Shown here: positions 8,448 through 16,058 of the stretch, in pieces
Numbering within the stretch: the first letter of the stretch is position 1
How the letters are laid out: each line of letters begins with the position of its first letter
Assembly (NCBI GenBank): GCA_025351355.1
Contig: JANXWC010000251.1
Location: 1 to 64,000 of the forward strand
Reading direction: 5' to 3'
From: Hyphomicrobiaceae bacterium
GTDB taxonomy: Bacteria; Pseudomonadota; Alphaproteobacteria; Rhizobiales; Hyphomicrobiaceae
DNA: 64,000 bases
Position numbers and translations under genes: made by a program
Notes under the pieces: generated by a model
What the model was told of the DNA's origin: nothing
What the model saw: only the letters and a program-made list of their open reading frames with translations
Database searches by the model: none

Positions 8448-9278
8448 GTGATAGATCTGCACAGCCATATTTTGCATGGGATTGATGACGGCGCGAATTC
8501 TCTCGAGATTTCGTTGGCGATGGCGCGCGCTTACGTTGACGATGGAGTTGCGGTCGTTGCGTGCACACCCCACATCCTGCCCGGGCTTTACAATAATTCG
8601 GGTCCGGCCATCCGCTCGGCCGTGGCTCAATTACAATTCGCGCTGACGTTGGCCGACATCCCGCTTAACTTGGTCACGGGCGCCGACAATCATTTGACAC
8701 CGACTATGGTGCGGGATCTTCGAACTGGGCATTTGTTGAGTTTGGCCGACACCCGCTACGTCTTGATCGAACCGCCACACCACGTCGTGCCGCCACGCAT
8801 GGATGAGACCTTTTTTGCACTTGTTACCGCGGGGTTTGTGCCTATCCTGACACATCCCGAACGTATGACCTGGATATCACAACACTATGCGGCAGTGAAG
8901 AATTTGGCGCAGAGTGGTGTTTGGATGCAACTGACCGCTGCCTCTATAGTGGGAATGTTCGGAAAGACGGCGCTTTATTGGTCAGAGCGCATGCTTGATG
9001 ACGGGCTAGCCCATATCATTGCCACAGATAGTCATGATATAGTTACTCGTAAACCTTGCTTGAAACTGGCTCGCGACAGAGTTTTAAAGAGGGTAGGCGA
9101 ATTTGAGGCTGAGAATTTAGTAAGTAAGCGTCCACGGGGAATTCTCGACAATGTCGCACCGCATGAACTTCCATTGCCGCCGGGCTCGTCAGCAATGCAG
9201 CAAGTTGATGAGCGTAGCAAAGCCAGCGACAGTAGCCATATTGGGTTTGCTGGGCGCGTGCTCCGCATCTTTGGATAG
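8448..9278 (+). CDS. CpsB/YwqE-type PHP-fold protein tyrosine phosphatase
   Basis: A manganese-dependent phosphatase expected to dephosphorylate the Wzc-like tyrosine kinase two genes downstream. The 276 residues begin directly with the metal-binding motif DLHSHILHGIDDG (residues 3-15). Then come CTPHILPG, VTGADNHLT, ILTHPER and IIATDSHD, which supply the remaining metal ligands of the PHP domain. The start is GTG at 8448, because no upstream codon is available before the first metal-binding histidines. The last 71 bases overlap the start of the export lipoprotein in another frame. CpsB-type phosphatases are typical of Gram-positive capsule loci; most proteobacterial loci use the low-molecular-weight Wzb type instead. 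Confidence 0.88.
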   Translation: MIDLHSHILHGIDDGANSLEISLAMARAYVDDGVAVVACTPHILPGLYNNSGPAIRSAVAQLQFALTLADIPLNLVTGADNHLTPTMVRDLRTGHLLSLADTRYVLIEPPHHVVPPRMDETFFALVTAGFVPILTHPERMTWISQHYAAVKNLAQSGVWMQLTAASIVGMFGKTALYWSERMLDDGLAHIIATDSHDIVTRKPCLKLARDRVLKRVGEFEAENLVSKRPRGILDNVAPHELPLPPGSSAMQQVDERSKASDSSHIGFAGRVLRIFG

Positions 9279-10020
9279 TGCGCAGTCGCCCGATGCGACG
9301 ACGCCCAAGGCTGCTGCCTTCATGGGCGGTGGAGCAACGGCGCCGGCCGCCGTTACGGAGACGACGAAATCCACCGAAAAATCGGCCACGGGAGCAGCTG
9401 CGGCTATTGCCCGAGCTGGCAAGACCGAAATCCCATCCGCCCTGGCGACGCCTAAAGCCGATGTCGGAAGTCCGTCCTATAAAATCAATGCGCTCGACGT
9501 GTTGGAAGTCGTGGTCTTCAAGGTACCGGATCTCAATCGGACGGTGACCGTCGCCGAAAACGGAGCGGTTAACCTGCCGCTGATCGGAGAGACCAACGTT
9601 GCGGGCATGACGGCGCAAGAAATTGAGCGCGACCTGGCGAAACGGCTTGGGGCGAAATATCTGCAGAACCCGCAGGTCTCAATCAGTGTCAAGGAATTCA
9701 ACAGTCAGCGTGTGACTATCGAGGGCGCCGTAAAGAAGCAGGGCGTTTATCCGCTGCGCGGAAAGACAACTCTCCTGCAGATCATTGCGACTGCCGATGG
9801 TTTGTCGGAGGTGGCTGAGTCCGAGGTCGTGGTTGTACGTGAAGTCAAGGGTAAGCGGACCGCGACCACCTACAATTTGGACGAGTTGCGGTCGGGCGCA
9901 ATTGCTGATCCGCAATTGCTCACCGGTGACTTCGTCATTGTCGGTACGTCGGCTATCAAAACGGCATTGAATAACGTGCTCAAGGCGTTGCCGCTTGCGA
10001 CACTGGCGAAGCCTTTCTGA
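9208..10020 (+). CDS. Wza-like polysaccharide export lipoprotein
   Basis: An outer-membrane polysaccharide secretin-like export protein, 270 residues. The ATG at 9208 begins a lipoprotein signal with lipobox LGAC (cysteine near residue 18). An earlier in-frame start at 9151 would put 19 unlikely residues ahead of it. After a Thr/Ala-rich linker comes the Poly_export domain (YKINALDVLEVVVF, LNRTVTVAENGAVNLPLIG, LQNPQVSISVKEF), then an SLBB domain (VTIEGAVKKQGVYPL, LLQIIATADGL). It is shorter than E. coli Wza and lacks that protein's C-terminal barrel helix, like other alphaproteobacterial OPX proteins. It should act with the autokinase encoded next. Confidence 0.92.
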   Translation: MSVAKPATVAILGLLGACSASLDSAQSPDATTPKAAAFMGGGATAPAAVTETTKSTEKSATGAAAAIARAGKTEIPSALATPKADVGSPSYKINALDVLEVVVFKVPDLNRTVTVAENGAVNLPLIGETNVAGMTAQEIERDLAKRLGAKYLQNPQVSISVKEFNSQRVTIEGAVKKQGVYPLRGKTTLLQIIATADGLSEVAESEVVVVREVKGKRTATTYNLDELRSGAIADPQLLTGDFVIVGTSAIKTALNNVLKALPLATLAKPF

Positions 10021-10046
10021 TCAAGCCGTTTTTTTTTAGCTGACGG

Positions 10047-10065
10047 CGTCGGCGGGTTGCCGACG
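10047..10065 (+). other. Hairpin in the spacer before the autokinase gene
   Basis: CGTCGGC (10047-10053) pairs with GCCGACG (10059-10065) around the loop GGGTT, 31 bases before the autokinase start at 10096. No T tract follows, so it is not a canonical terminator. It could tune the ratio of export lipoprotein to kinase by RNA stability or attenuation. A run of nine Ts lies just upstream at about 10029-10037. Confidence 0.45.
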
Positions 10066-10095
10066 TCAAACATCCGGACTTGCGGATTTCAATCC

Positions 10096-12405
10096 ATGAG
10101 TAATTTAACAACACCTGACGCAGAGCCAGGCAAGCGTCTGGTGCCGGCCTCGGATAACCTTGTCCCGGCTGGCTATGCGCAAGGTGGTGCCTATCGCGGC
10201 CTTGCCGACCCGAACGAGGTTCCGCGCTTCAACATCCAAGACTACATTCGGATCGTCTATAAACGAAAATGGCTCATCATCAGCCTGTTCACTGCCGCGG
10301 CGGTCTATGGGGCGTTGCAGGCCCTTATGACAATTCCGATTTACACAGCAAGCGTCCGTCTGCAGATTGATCGCACCTCCACCAAAGTTGTCGAAGGCGG
10401 TAACGTTTCCCCCCTCGAAGGTGCAGACAGCGATTTCTTACGTACGCAATACGAGCTCATTCAAAGTCGGGCGATGGCTGAGCGCGTTGTCGCTCGCACG
10501 CGCATCAGTGAAGAGTCGGATTTCTTCAGACCGCGATCGATTTCCTTTCTTAGTTTCGTGAAACAAAAGATCCTCGGTAGCCAACCCGTGCCGGTTTCGG
10601 GAGACCGGGCTGTTCGAGAGCGCTCGGCTGTAGGTTATGTGATGAACGGTCGCGCAGTCCGTCCCTTAACGGGCTCCCGTTTGGTTGATGTTACGTATTC
10701 GGACCCCGATCCGTCACGCGCACAGCGAATTGCGGCCGCTTACGGCGAAGAATTCATCGCATCCAACTTAGATAAACGATTTCAAGCAAATTCGTTTGCA
10801 AAGACTTTTCTCGAAGATCAGCTCAAGCAATTGAAATTGCGTCTTGAAGACTCAGAAAAGGCGTTGTTGCACTTTGCCGAGAGAGAACAGATTGTCGTGA
10901 CGACCGACAAGGCTTCGATCGCTGAGAGCAATCTGGCGGCCGCCAATGCCACGCTCGGAACGCTGATCAGCGAGCGGATTAAAGCCGAACAACAATGGAA
11001 ACAGGTTGAAAATGTTTCGGCTGTAGCCCTGCCGCAGTTTCTTATGAACACCGTCATCGTCGGATTGCGAGATCGACGTAATGCGCTGGTCACTGAATAT
11101 CAGGAGAAGCTCGAGACTTTTAAGCCGAGTTATCCTTCGATGATGCAAATAACTCAGAAAATCAACGAGATCGAGCGACAGCTTGCTGCAGAAGTAAAAA
11201 CCATAAAGACCTCGTTGAAGGGCGTTTACGAAGCGGCAACTCAACAAGAAGAGGATATGAAAAAGCGGATCGAGTCCTTGCGGCTGGAAGTGCTCGATTT
11301 GCAGAAATTGATGATTCAACACAATTTCTTGAAGCGCGAGGTGGATACTAACCGGTCCCTCTATGACAGCATGCTGCAGCGTTTCAAGGAAGTGGATATT
11401 GCTGGCGGCGTAGGCGCAAACAACGTTTTCATCGTTGATCAGGCGGAAATACCTGGAGCACCTTCCAACGAGGTTTCGCGCACACTTCTACTCTATTCGT
11501 TCCTTGGTTTGGGTGCCGGCCTTGCCGCGGCAATGGCGCTCGAACGGTTCGATGACACAGTCCGTTCACCGGACGACGTCGAACAGGCAGCAAATTTGCC
11601 GACCTTGGGCATCATTCCAAAGATTGGTGGCGCCGGTGTCGAAGAGGAATTGAGGGACCCGCGCTCGTCCGTATCCGAGTCCTACCGCTCGCTCTGCACG
11701 GCACTGCAATTCTCTACCGATGCAGGTTTGCCGAGAACGCTACTCATAACCAGCGCCGGCCCGTCGGAAGGCAAATCAATTACTGCTTACGCCATTGCGA
11801 GGCATTTCGCTCAATTGGGCATGAAGGTTCTGCTGATCGACGCCGATTTGCGCAACCCGTCGTTGCATAAGAAGTTGAACCAGGAAAATTCCGTCGGTTT
11901 GAGCAATTGTCTGACTGGCAATGCATCGCCGCCCGACGCGATGCAAAAGACGGAGATACCCACACTCGCGTTCATGTCATCGGGGCCACTACCGCCCAAC
12001 GCCGCGGACCTGCTGGCGAGTTCGCGCCTGCAATCGCTGCTGACCGTCGGCCTTGAAGTGTTTGATCTCATCGTCATCGATGGTCCTCCTGTGATGGGCT
12101 TGGCGGATGCGCCGCTGCTTTCAAGTGCCACTGCCGCAACTGCGTTCGTCGCGAGTGCTGGACAGGCGCGCGCCGGCCAGATCCGCGGTGCTTTACGCCG
12201 CCTTCAGATGGCCCGCGGACCGATCATCGGCACCGTCGTTACAAAATTCGACCCCAAGGGTGCTGGCTATGGCTACGGTGCCGGCTACGGCTACGGCTAT
12301 GGTTACGGCTATGGAACCTCTTACAACTATGGCACTGCGGACGCCCGAAAAGCCGTTGGTTCTGCCACTGGGGCCGCCATACCTTCATCAACGGAGCGCG
12401 GATGA
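10096..12405 (+). CDS. Wzc-like polysaccharide co-polymerase with tyrosine autokinase domain
   Basis: A 769-residue inner-membrane BY-kinase that controls chain length and export of the polymer. The N-terminal Wzz domain starts around residue 45, with TM1 at about 58-76. A long periplasmic coiled-coil region follows, and TM2 is near 463-485 (LLLYSFLGLGAGLAAAMAL). The cytoplasmic kinase has Walker A GPSEGKS near 555, Walker A' LLIDADLRNP near 580 and Walker B LIVIDGPP near 658. The C-terminus has a GYGYG-type tyrosine cluster of nine tyrosines (about 722-745), the expected autophosphorylation tail. ATG 10096 (MSNLTTPD) is preferred over 10057. Its stop overlaps the next start by ATGA. Confidence 0.95.
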   Translation: MSNLTTPDAEPGKRLVPASDNLVPAGYAQGGAYRGLADPNEVPRFNIQDYIRIVYKRKWLIISLFTAAAVYGALQALMTIPIYTASVRLQIDRTSTKVVEGGNVSPLEGADSDFLRTQYELIQSRAMAERVVARTRISEESDFFRPRSISFLSFVKQKILGSQPVPVSGDRAVRERSAVGYVMNGRAVRPLTGSRLVDVTYSDPDPSRAQRIAAAYGEEFIASNLDKRFQANSFAKTFLEDQLKQLKLRLEDSEKALLHFAEREQIVVTTDKASIAESNLAAANATLGTLISERIKAEQQWKQVENVSAVALPQFLMNTVIVGLRDRRNALVTEYQEKLETFKPSYPSMMQITQKINEIERQLAAEVKTIKTSLKGVYEAATQQEEDMKKRIESLRLEVLDLQKLMIQHNFLKREVDTNRSLYDSMLQRFKEVDIAGGVGANNVFIVDQAEIPGAPSNEVSRTLLLYSFLGLGAGLAAAMALERFDDTVRSPDDVEQAANLPTLGIIPKIGGAGVEEELRDPRSSVSESYRSLCTALQFSTDAGLPRTLLITSAGPSEGKSITAYAIARHFAQLGMKVLLIDADLRNPSLHKKLNQENSVGLSNCLTGNASPPDAMQKTEIPTLAFMSSGPLPPNAADLLASSRLQSLLTVGLEVFDLIVIDGPPVMGLADAPLLSSATAATAFVASAGQARAGQIRGALRRLQMARGPIIGTVVTKFDPKGAGYGYGAGYGYGYGYGYGTSYNYGTADARKAVGSATGAAIPSSTERG
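12264..12316 (+). repeat. In-frame GGCTAC/GGTTAT tandem repeat encoding the Gly-Tyr tail
   Basis: About nine units of a degenerate hexamer (GGCTAT, GGCTAC, GGTTAC) encode alternating Gly-Tyr in the autokinase C-terminus. Such a tract can change length by slippage in steps of six bases, which would keep the frame but alter the number of phosphorylatable tyrosines. Confidence 0.75.
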
Positions 12406-13001
12406 CCCCTGAGGCGGCGGCACTGCAGGCAGCGTCAGTATTGCTGCATGCACCAACCCAGGTACGCGTACTCCGTGCGGCCGTTCTTCCGGAAGCAACC
12501 AGCTTCCTGCTTCGCTTGGCTGCTGGTGAAATTGAGGCATTGCAGCACGCCACGAGCATCAGCAATCGGACCGACGTGCAGCTACGGAAAGCCGCCTTGT
12601 TTTTCATCGAACAGATTCTGCTCGCGCCCGAAGCCGACAGTTATCGGGTGTTGGGCGGCGGGCCGCAATCGACGAGTGCGGAACTTCGACGCAACATGGC
12701 GCTGTTACTGCGTGTCGTGCATCCGGATCTGGGCGCGAGCGCAGAGCATTCAAAGTCTGCGGCTCGCGTCACGCGCGCGTGGGAGGACATCAAGACACCA
12801 GAGCGTCGCGTCCAATATGACTTGAGTTCGCAAAAGGCGTTGTCGAGCAGTGGCAAAAAGCGGTCGCATGCGAGAGACTGGAAACGCCAGCAAAATGAGG
12901 CTCTCGTAAGCCGCCAGAAAGATCACTCTCGTGAACCGAGCCTCGTCAGACGAGCCTTGGCATTCCTGTTACGGTCACGCGACCGCGAGACGCGCCCATG
13001 A
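12402..13001 (+). CDS. J-domain (DnaJ-like) protein of the polysaccharide operon
   Basis: A 199-residue protein with an all-helical N-terminal region (about 1-75), then a degenerate J domain at about 79-143. It has SYRVLG at the start, the intact HPD tripeptide near residues 106-108 (VVHPDLG), and AWEDIKTPERRVQYD matching helices III-IV of the J fold. A basic C-terminal tail (SSGKKRSHARDWKRQQ) ends in an Arg-rich helix. J domains stimulate DnaK/Hsp70 ATPase, so this may recruit a chaperone to the export complex, which is inference. It overlaps the autokinase stop by ATGA and its own stop overlaps the next start the same way, so it is translationally coupled. Confidence 0.8.
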   Translation: MTPEAAALQAASVLLHAPTQVRVLRAAVLPEATSFLLRLAAGEIEALQHATSISNRTDVQLRKAALFFIEQILLAPEADSYRVLGGGPQSTSAELRRNMALLLRVVHPDLGASAEHSKSAARVTRAWEDIKTPERRVQYDLSSQKALSSSGKKRSHARDWKRQQNEALVSRQKDHSREPSLVRRALAFLLRSRDRETRP

Positions 13002-14314
13002 ATGGTCAGTTCACCGGCGCGCCGCCCCATCGAGGCGGAATGACGCCAATTGTGACTATCTTGGCGGCCAGCGTCTTGCTCCTTTATTTCGTCGTTACGC
13101 GATCGGTGTCGGCATCGCTTTCGCCCGAGATGGCGCTTCGCTTGCAGCCCAATAACGGGGTGGCGCTGGTCGATCTTGCCGAGCGATCCCTGCTTGCAGA
13201 AGTCACCCCGGCACGAGGTGCAGTAGCCATCGCAGCAAGCCAGGGCATGCGAGTGGAGAATCCGAATTCGGAAACCGACAACAGTCAGACGCGAACCAGG
13301 CTTCAGGCCGCACTTGCAACTGCTCCATTGAATGCAAGGGCACTGCGTATTCTGGCGCAGTTGGATGAGCGATCTGGCCCGCGGGAACAGCTGTTGCGAC
13401 TGATCGCAAAACTGGACATCAAGGAAAGCTATGCGATCGACACCTTGATGCATCGCGCGTTCGAGAGTGGGGACAATCGCGCAGCCGCAAAATATGCTGA
13501 CATTTTGCTGCGCACCAATTCGACCATGCTGCCGAGCGCAGTTCGCCTCCTCGTCGCCATTGCCGAGCGCCCCGAAGGAACTATGGTCGTTAATGAACTG
13601 CTTGCCGGCGATCCACCCTGGCGGCGATCGTTTTTTCTCAACATGCTGGCATCCATTACTGATGCCCGCACGCCCCTTGCCCTCATGCAACTCCTGAAGG
13701 CATCGAGCACGCCACCAGGTGAAGAGGAATTGAACCGCTATCTTCAATTTCTCGTGTCAAAGGGCTTTTATCAACTCGCCTACTATACTTGGCTGCAATT
13801 TTTGCCGGCCGACCGATTAGCGTCGACAGGATTTCTGTTCAATGGTGCATTCGAGAGCCCGGCCAGTGGCTCGCCATTCGATTGGAACATCGCAACCGAC
13901 AACGCGACGGTGATCGATTTCGCTCAGCGCCCAGATCAGCCAAAGAAGCGCGCGCTGTTGCTTGATATGCGCAACGCGCGCGTCGAATTCTCAGTTTATC
14001 AGATGATTGTCCTGGCTCCTGGATCGTTCAGGCTACACGGAAAGTTTATGGGAAATTTGGTCGGGAAGCGAGGCGTGCGTTGGCGCGTAATATGTGCAGG
14101 AGGCACGCTATTAGGCGAAAGCGCCATGATCGTTGGCGAGATAAAGGGGTGGGTCGACTTCAACGTGGATTTCGAAGTGCCAGCCGAAGGCTGCAAGGCG
14201 CAGACAATGACTTTGTCACTTGATTCGCGCTCCGCATCGGAAAAGTTCGTTTCGGGTTCGCTCAGTTTTGCCGAAATGTCCATCCAACCGCAGCGTGCGC
14301 AGCCGAGCCGCTAG
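12998..14314 (+). CDS. Membrane-anchored repeat protein of unknown function
   Basis: A 438-residue protein with one N-terminal membrane helix (PIVTILAASVLLLYFVV, residues 16-33) and a large periplasmic part. The middle (about 50-270) is built of helical, TPR-like stretches (RLQPNNGVALVDLAER, ALATAPLNARALRILAQL, AAKYADILLRTNS). The C-terminal 150 residues look like a beta-sandwich (FLFNGAFESP, FSVYQMIVLAPGSFRLHGKF, GWVDFNVDFEVP), perhaps carbohydrate-binding. Proteins of this layout occur beside O-antigen-ligase-like genes. No enzyme signature is visible. It is coupled to the J-domain gene by an ATGA overlap and is followed by a strong ribosome site for the next gene. Confidence 0.8.
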   Translation: MNGQFTGAPPHRGGMTPIVTILAASVLLLYFVVTRSVSASLSPEMALRLQPNNGVALVDLAERSLLAEVTPARGAVAIAASQGMRVENPNSETDNSQTRTRLQAALATAPLNARALRILAQLDERSGPREQLLRLIAKLDIKESYAIDTLMHRAFESGDNRAAAKYADILLRTNSTMLPSAVRLLVAIAERPEGTMVVNELLAGDPPWRRSFFLNMLASITDARTPLALMQLLKASSTPPGEEELNRYLQFLVSKGFYQLAYYTWLQFLPADRLASTGFLFNGAFESPASGSPFDWNIATDNATVIDFAQRPDQPKKRALLLDMRNARVEFSVYQMIVLAPGSFRLHGKFMGNLVGKRGVRWRVICAGGTLLGESAMIVGEIKGWVDFNVDFEVPAEGCKAQTMTLSLDSRSASEKFVSGSLSFAEMSIQPQRAQPSR

Positions 14315-14317
14315 TAT

Positions 14318-14325
14318 AAAGGAGG
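14318..14325 (+). promoter_or_regulatory. Strong Shine-Dalgarno that fixes a TTG start
   Basis: AAAGGAGG lies seven bases before TTG 14333. It is the best ribosome site seen in the locus and is the reason for choosing the TTG start of the ligase-like gene. Confidence 0.75.
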
Positions 14326-14332
14326 ATGCGTC

Positions 14333-15874
14333 TTGAAGTTTGGCCGATTCGATGCCGGGGCTATCGGCGCACAAAACGGTGTTCTGGCAGCAGCTCTGCT
14401 AATGATGGTCGCGGCCATCGTTTTCGGGGGAGGCACACGGCAGGGATTGCCTTCTGATGCTTTTCTCCAACTGTTGGCTGTGCCGGTGCTGGCAATTGGA
14501 GGCCTCAACATCGCTCGCCACGGACTCCCCGGGCAAGCTGTTCTTCCGATCATGTTCTGCGCCATGTGCGTGGCACTGCCCTTGTTGCAGCTTATCCCAC
14601 TACCTCCCAACCTCGATAACATCATGCCGTATCGCGGCTTGCTTCGCGAAATTCAGGGAGCTGCTGCAATCGACACGTCCTGGTGGCCGATCAGTCTCGC
14701 GCCGCAGACTACCGCGCTTGCGGTTCTGTCGACCCTACCCGCAATTGCTGTGTTTCTGTGCGCCCTCCAGCTCGATTGTCACGGTCGACGTGTCCTGGTC
14801 ACCACACTGATCGGCTGCGCTACCATTAGCGGTTTTTTGGGCCTCTTGCAGGTTGCCCAGGGGCAATCCAGTCCGCTCCGCTTCTACGAAGTGACAAACT
14901 TGAACGAGGCCGTCGGGTTTTTCGCCAACCGCAATCACTTTGCAGCTTTCATGTACGCGACGTGGATGTTGGCGGCGTGTTGGCTCAACGAGTCAGTGCG
15001 CGCCTATGTAGTGGCAACGCCCAATCGACGGTTATCGACTGGTGTTGCACTTCCGCTGTTGGCGGCCCTCGTCGCCGTCCTCGTATTGTTTGTGGCACTG
15101 CTTACCGCCCGCTCGCGTGCCGGTTTGGTTCTTGGCGGCGCTGCGATGATCATCGCTTTCACTACCGCCGCCGTTGGTCAGGGCCGGGGCACGTGGTTGC
15201 GCCCACGGTGGCTGCTCGCATTGGCGGCGGTTGGTACACTCCTGCTGTCGAGCCAATATGTATTGGTCCGCATGTTCGATCGATTGGCGGATGATCCTCT
15301 TCGAGATGCGCGTTTAGCTTTTGCACGCAACACTTTTCGTGCGGCAAAGGCTTTCCTGCCGTTCGGTTCCGGTGTCGGCACTTTTGCCCCCGTATATGCG
15401 CTTTTTGAAGCACCAACCGATGCAATGGTGGATACGTATGCCAACCGTGCACACAATGATATTCTTGAGATTGCGCTTGAGTCCGGATTGGCTGGAATAA
15501 TGCTAATGATAGTTTTTGCTGTCTGGCTGCTGCACCGACTTTGGAATGTCTGGAGAGGCGGGCTCGACCCTGCCGCAGACTTGGACAATCAGTTCGCGCG
15601 CGGCGCATGCGTCGTCATAATTCTTGTTTCGGCGCATTGTCTCGTTGACTATCCGGTTCGGACGGTCACCATTCTCACGACTTTGGGAGTTTGCTGCGCA
15701 CTCCTTTGCGCACCCTCGCACACAGTCGCGACCATCACCGACAACATGGAGGAGGTAAAGCCCACTACCGAACCGCCGGCGGCATCGTGGTCAACGCCAA
15801 AACCAAGTTTAGGCAATTGGCAACCCGAACAAAATTGGCCGGATTCGTGGAATGAGGGGAAACACCGCTCATGA
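14333..15874 (+). CDS. O-antigen ligase / Wzy-family polytopic membrane protein
   Basis: A 513-residue inner-membrane protein with about ten hydrophobic helices and a large periplasmic loop between about 340 and 380. The loop holds the family features: FGSGVGTFAPVYALFE (341-356) and YANRAHNDILEIALESG with the conserved histidine. This is the Wzy_C / O-antigen-ligase (PF04932) pattern. In a locus with Wza and Wzc homologues it could be the polymerase or could ligate chains to a carrier. A second, unrelated polymerase candidate is encoded at 34021-35385. The soluble Pro/Trp-rich C-terminus is unusual. TTG start supported by the upstream AAAGGAGG. Confidence 0.87.
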   Translation: MKFGRFDAGAIGAQNGVLAAALLMMVAAIVFGGGTRQGLPSDAFLQLLAVPVLAIGGLNIARHGLPGQAVLPIMFCAMCVALPLLQLIPLPPNLDNIMPYRGLLREIQGAAAIDTSWWPISLAPQTTALAVLSTLPAIAVFLCALQLDCHGRRVLVTTLIGCATISGFLGLLQVAQGQSSPLRFYEVTNLNEAVGFFANRNHFAAFMYATWMLAACWLNESVRAYVVATPNRRLSTGVALPLLAALVAVLVLFVALLTARSRAGLVLGGAAMIIAFTTAAVGQGRGTWLRPRWLLALAAVGTLLLSSQYVLVRMFDRLADDPLRDARLAFARNTFRAAKAFLPFGSGVGTFAPVYALFEAPTDAMVDTYANRAHNDILEIALESGLAGIMLMIVFAVWLLHRLWNVWRGGLDPAADLDNQFARGACVVIILVSAHCLVDYPVRTVTILTTLGVCCALLCAPSHTVATITDNMEEVKPTTEPPAASWSTPKPSLGNWQPEQNWPDSWNEGKHRS

Positions 15875-15920
15875 ACCACTCAGTCCAAATTTTCATGCTC
15901 ATATTTTAGGCAAACGTCAT

Positions 15921-15949
15921 TTGACCTTTGAAATTTCATCAACTAATAG
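15921..15949 (+). promoter_or_regulatory. Candidate sigma-70-type promoter for the sugar transferase gene
   Basis: TTGACC (15921-15926), a 17-base spacer and TAATAG (15944-15949) lie in an AT-rich stretch of the 184-base gap before the sugar-phosphate transferase. The assignment rests on sequence alone; TACACT at 15950-15955 is an alternative -10 with worse spacing. Confidence 0.4.
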
Positions 15950-16058
15950 TACACTAGATAGGTGATTTTTACACATGAGGTTAGGCTACTGGCGCCTCGC
16001 AGGAGATCGGGGTCTGATAAGAACTTGAGTTTGTTTGAGTTACAGGGGCACAGTTGTT

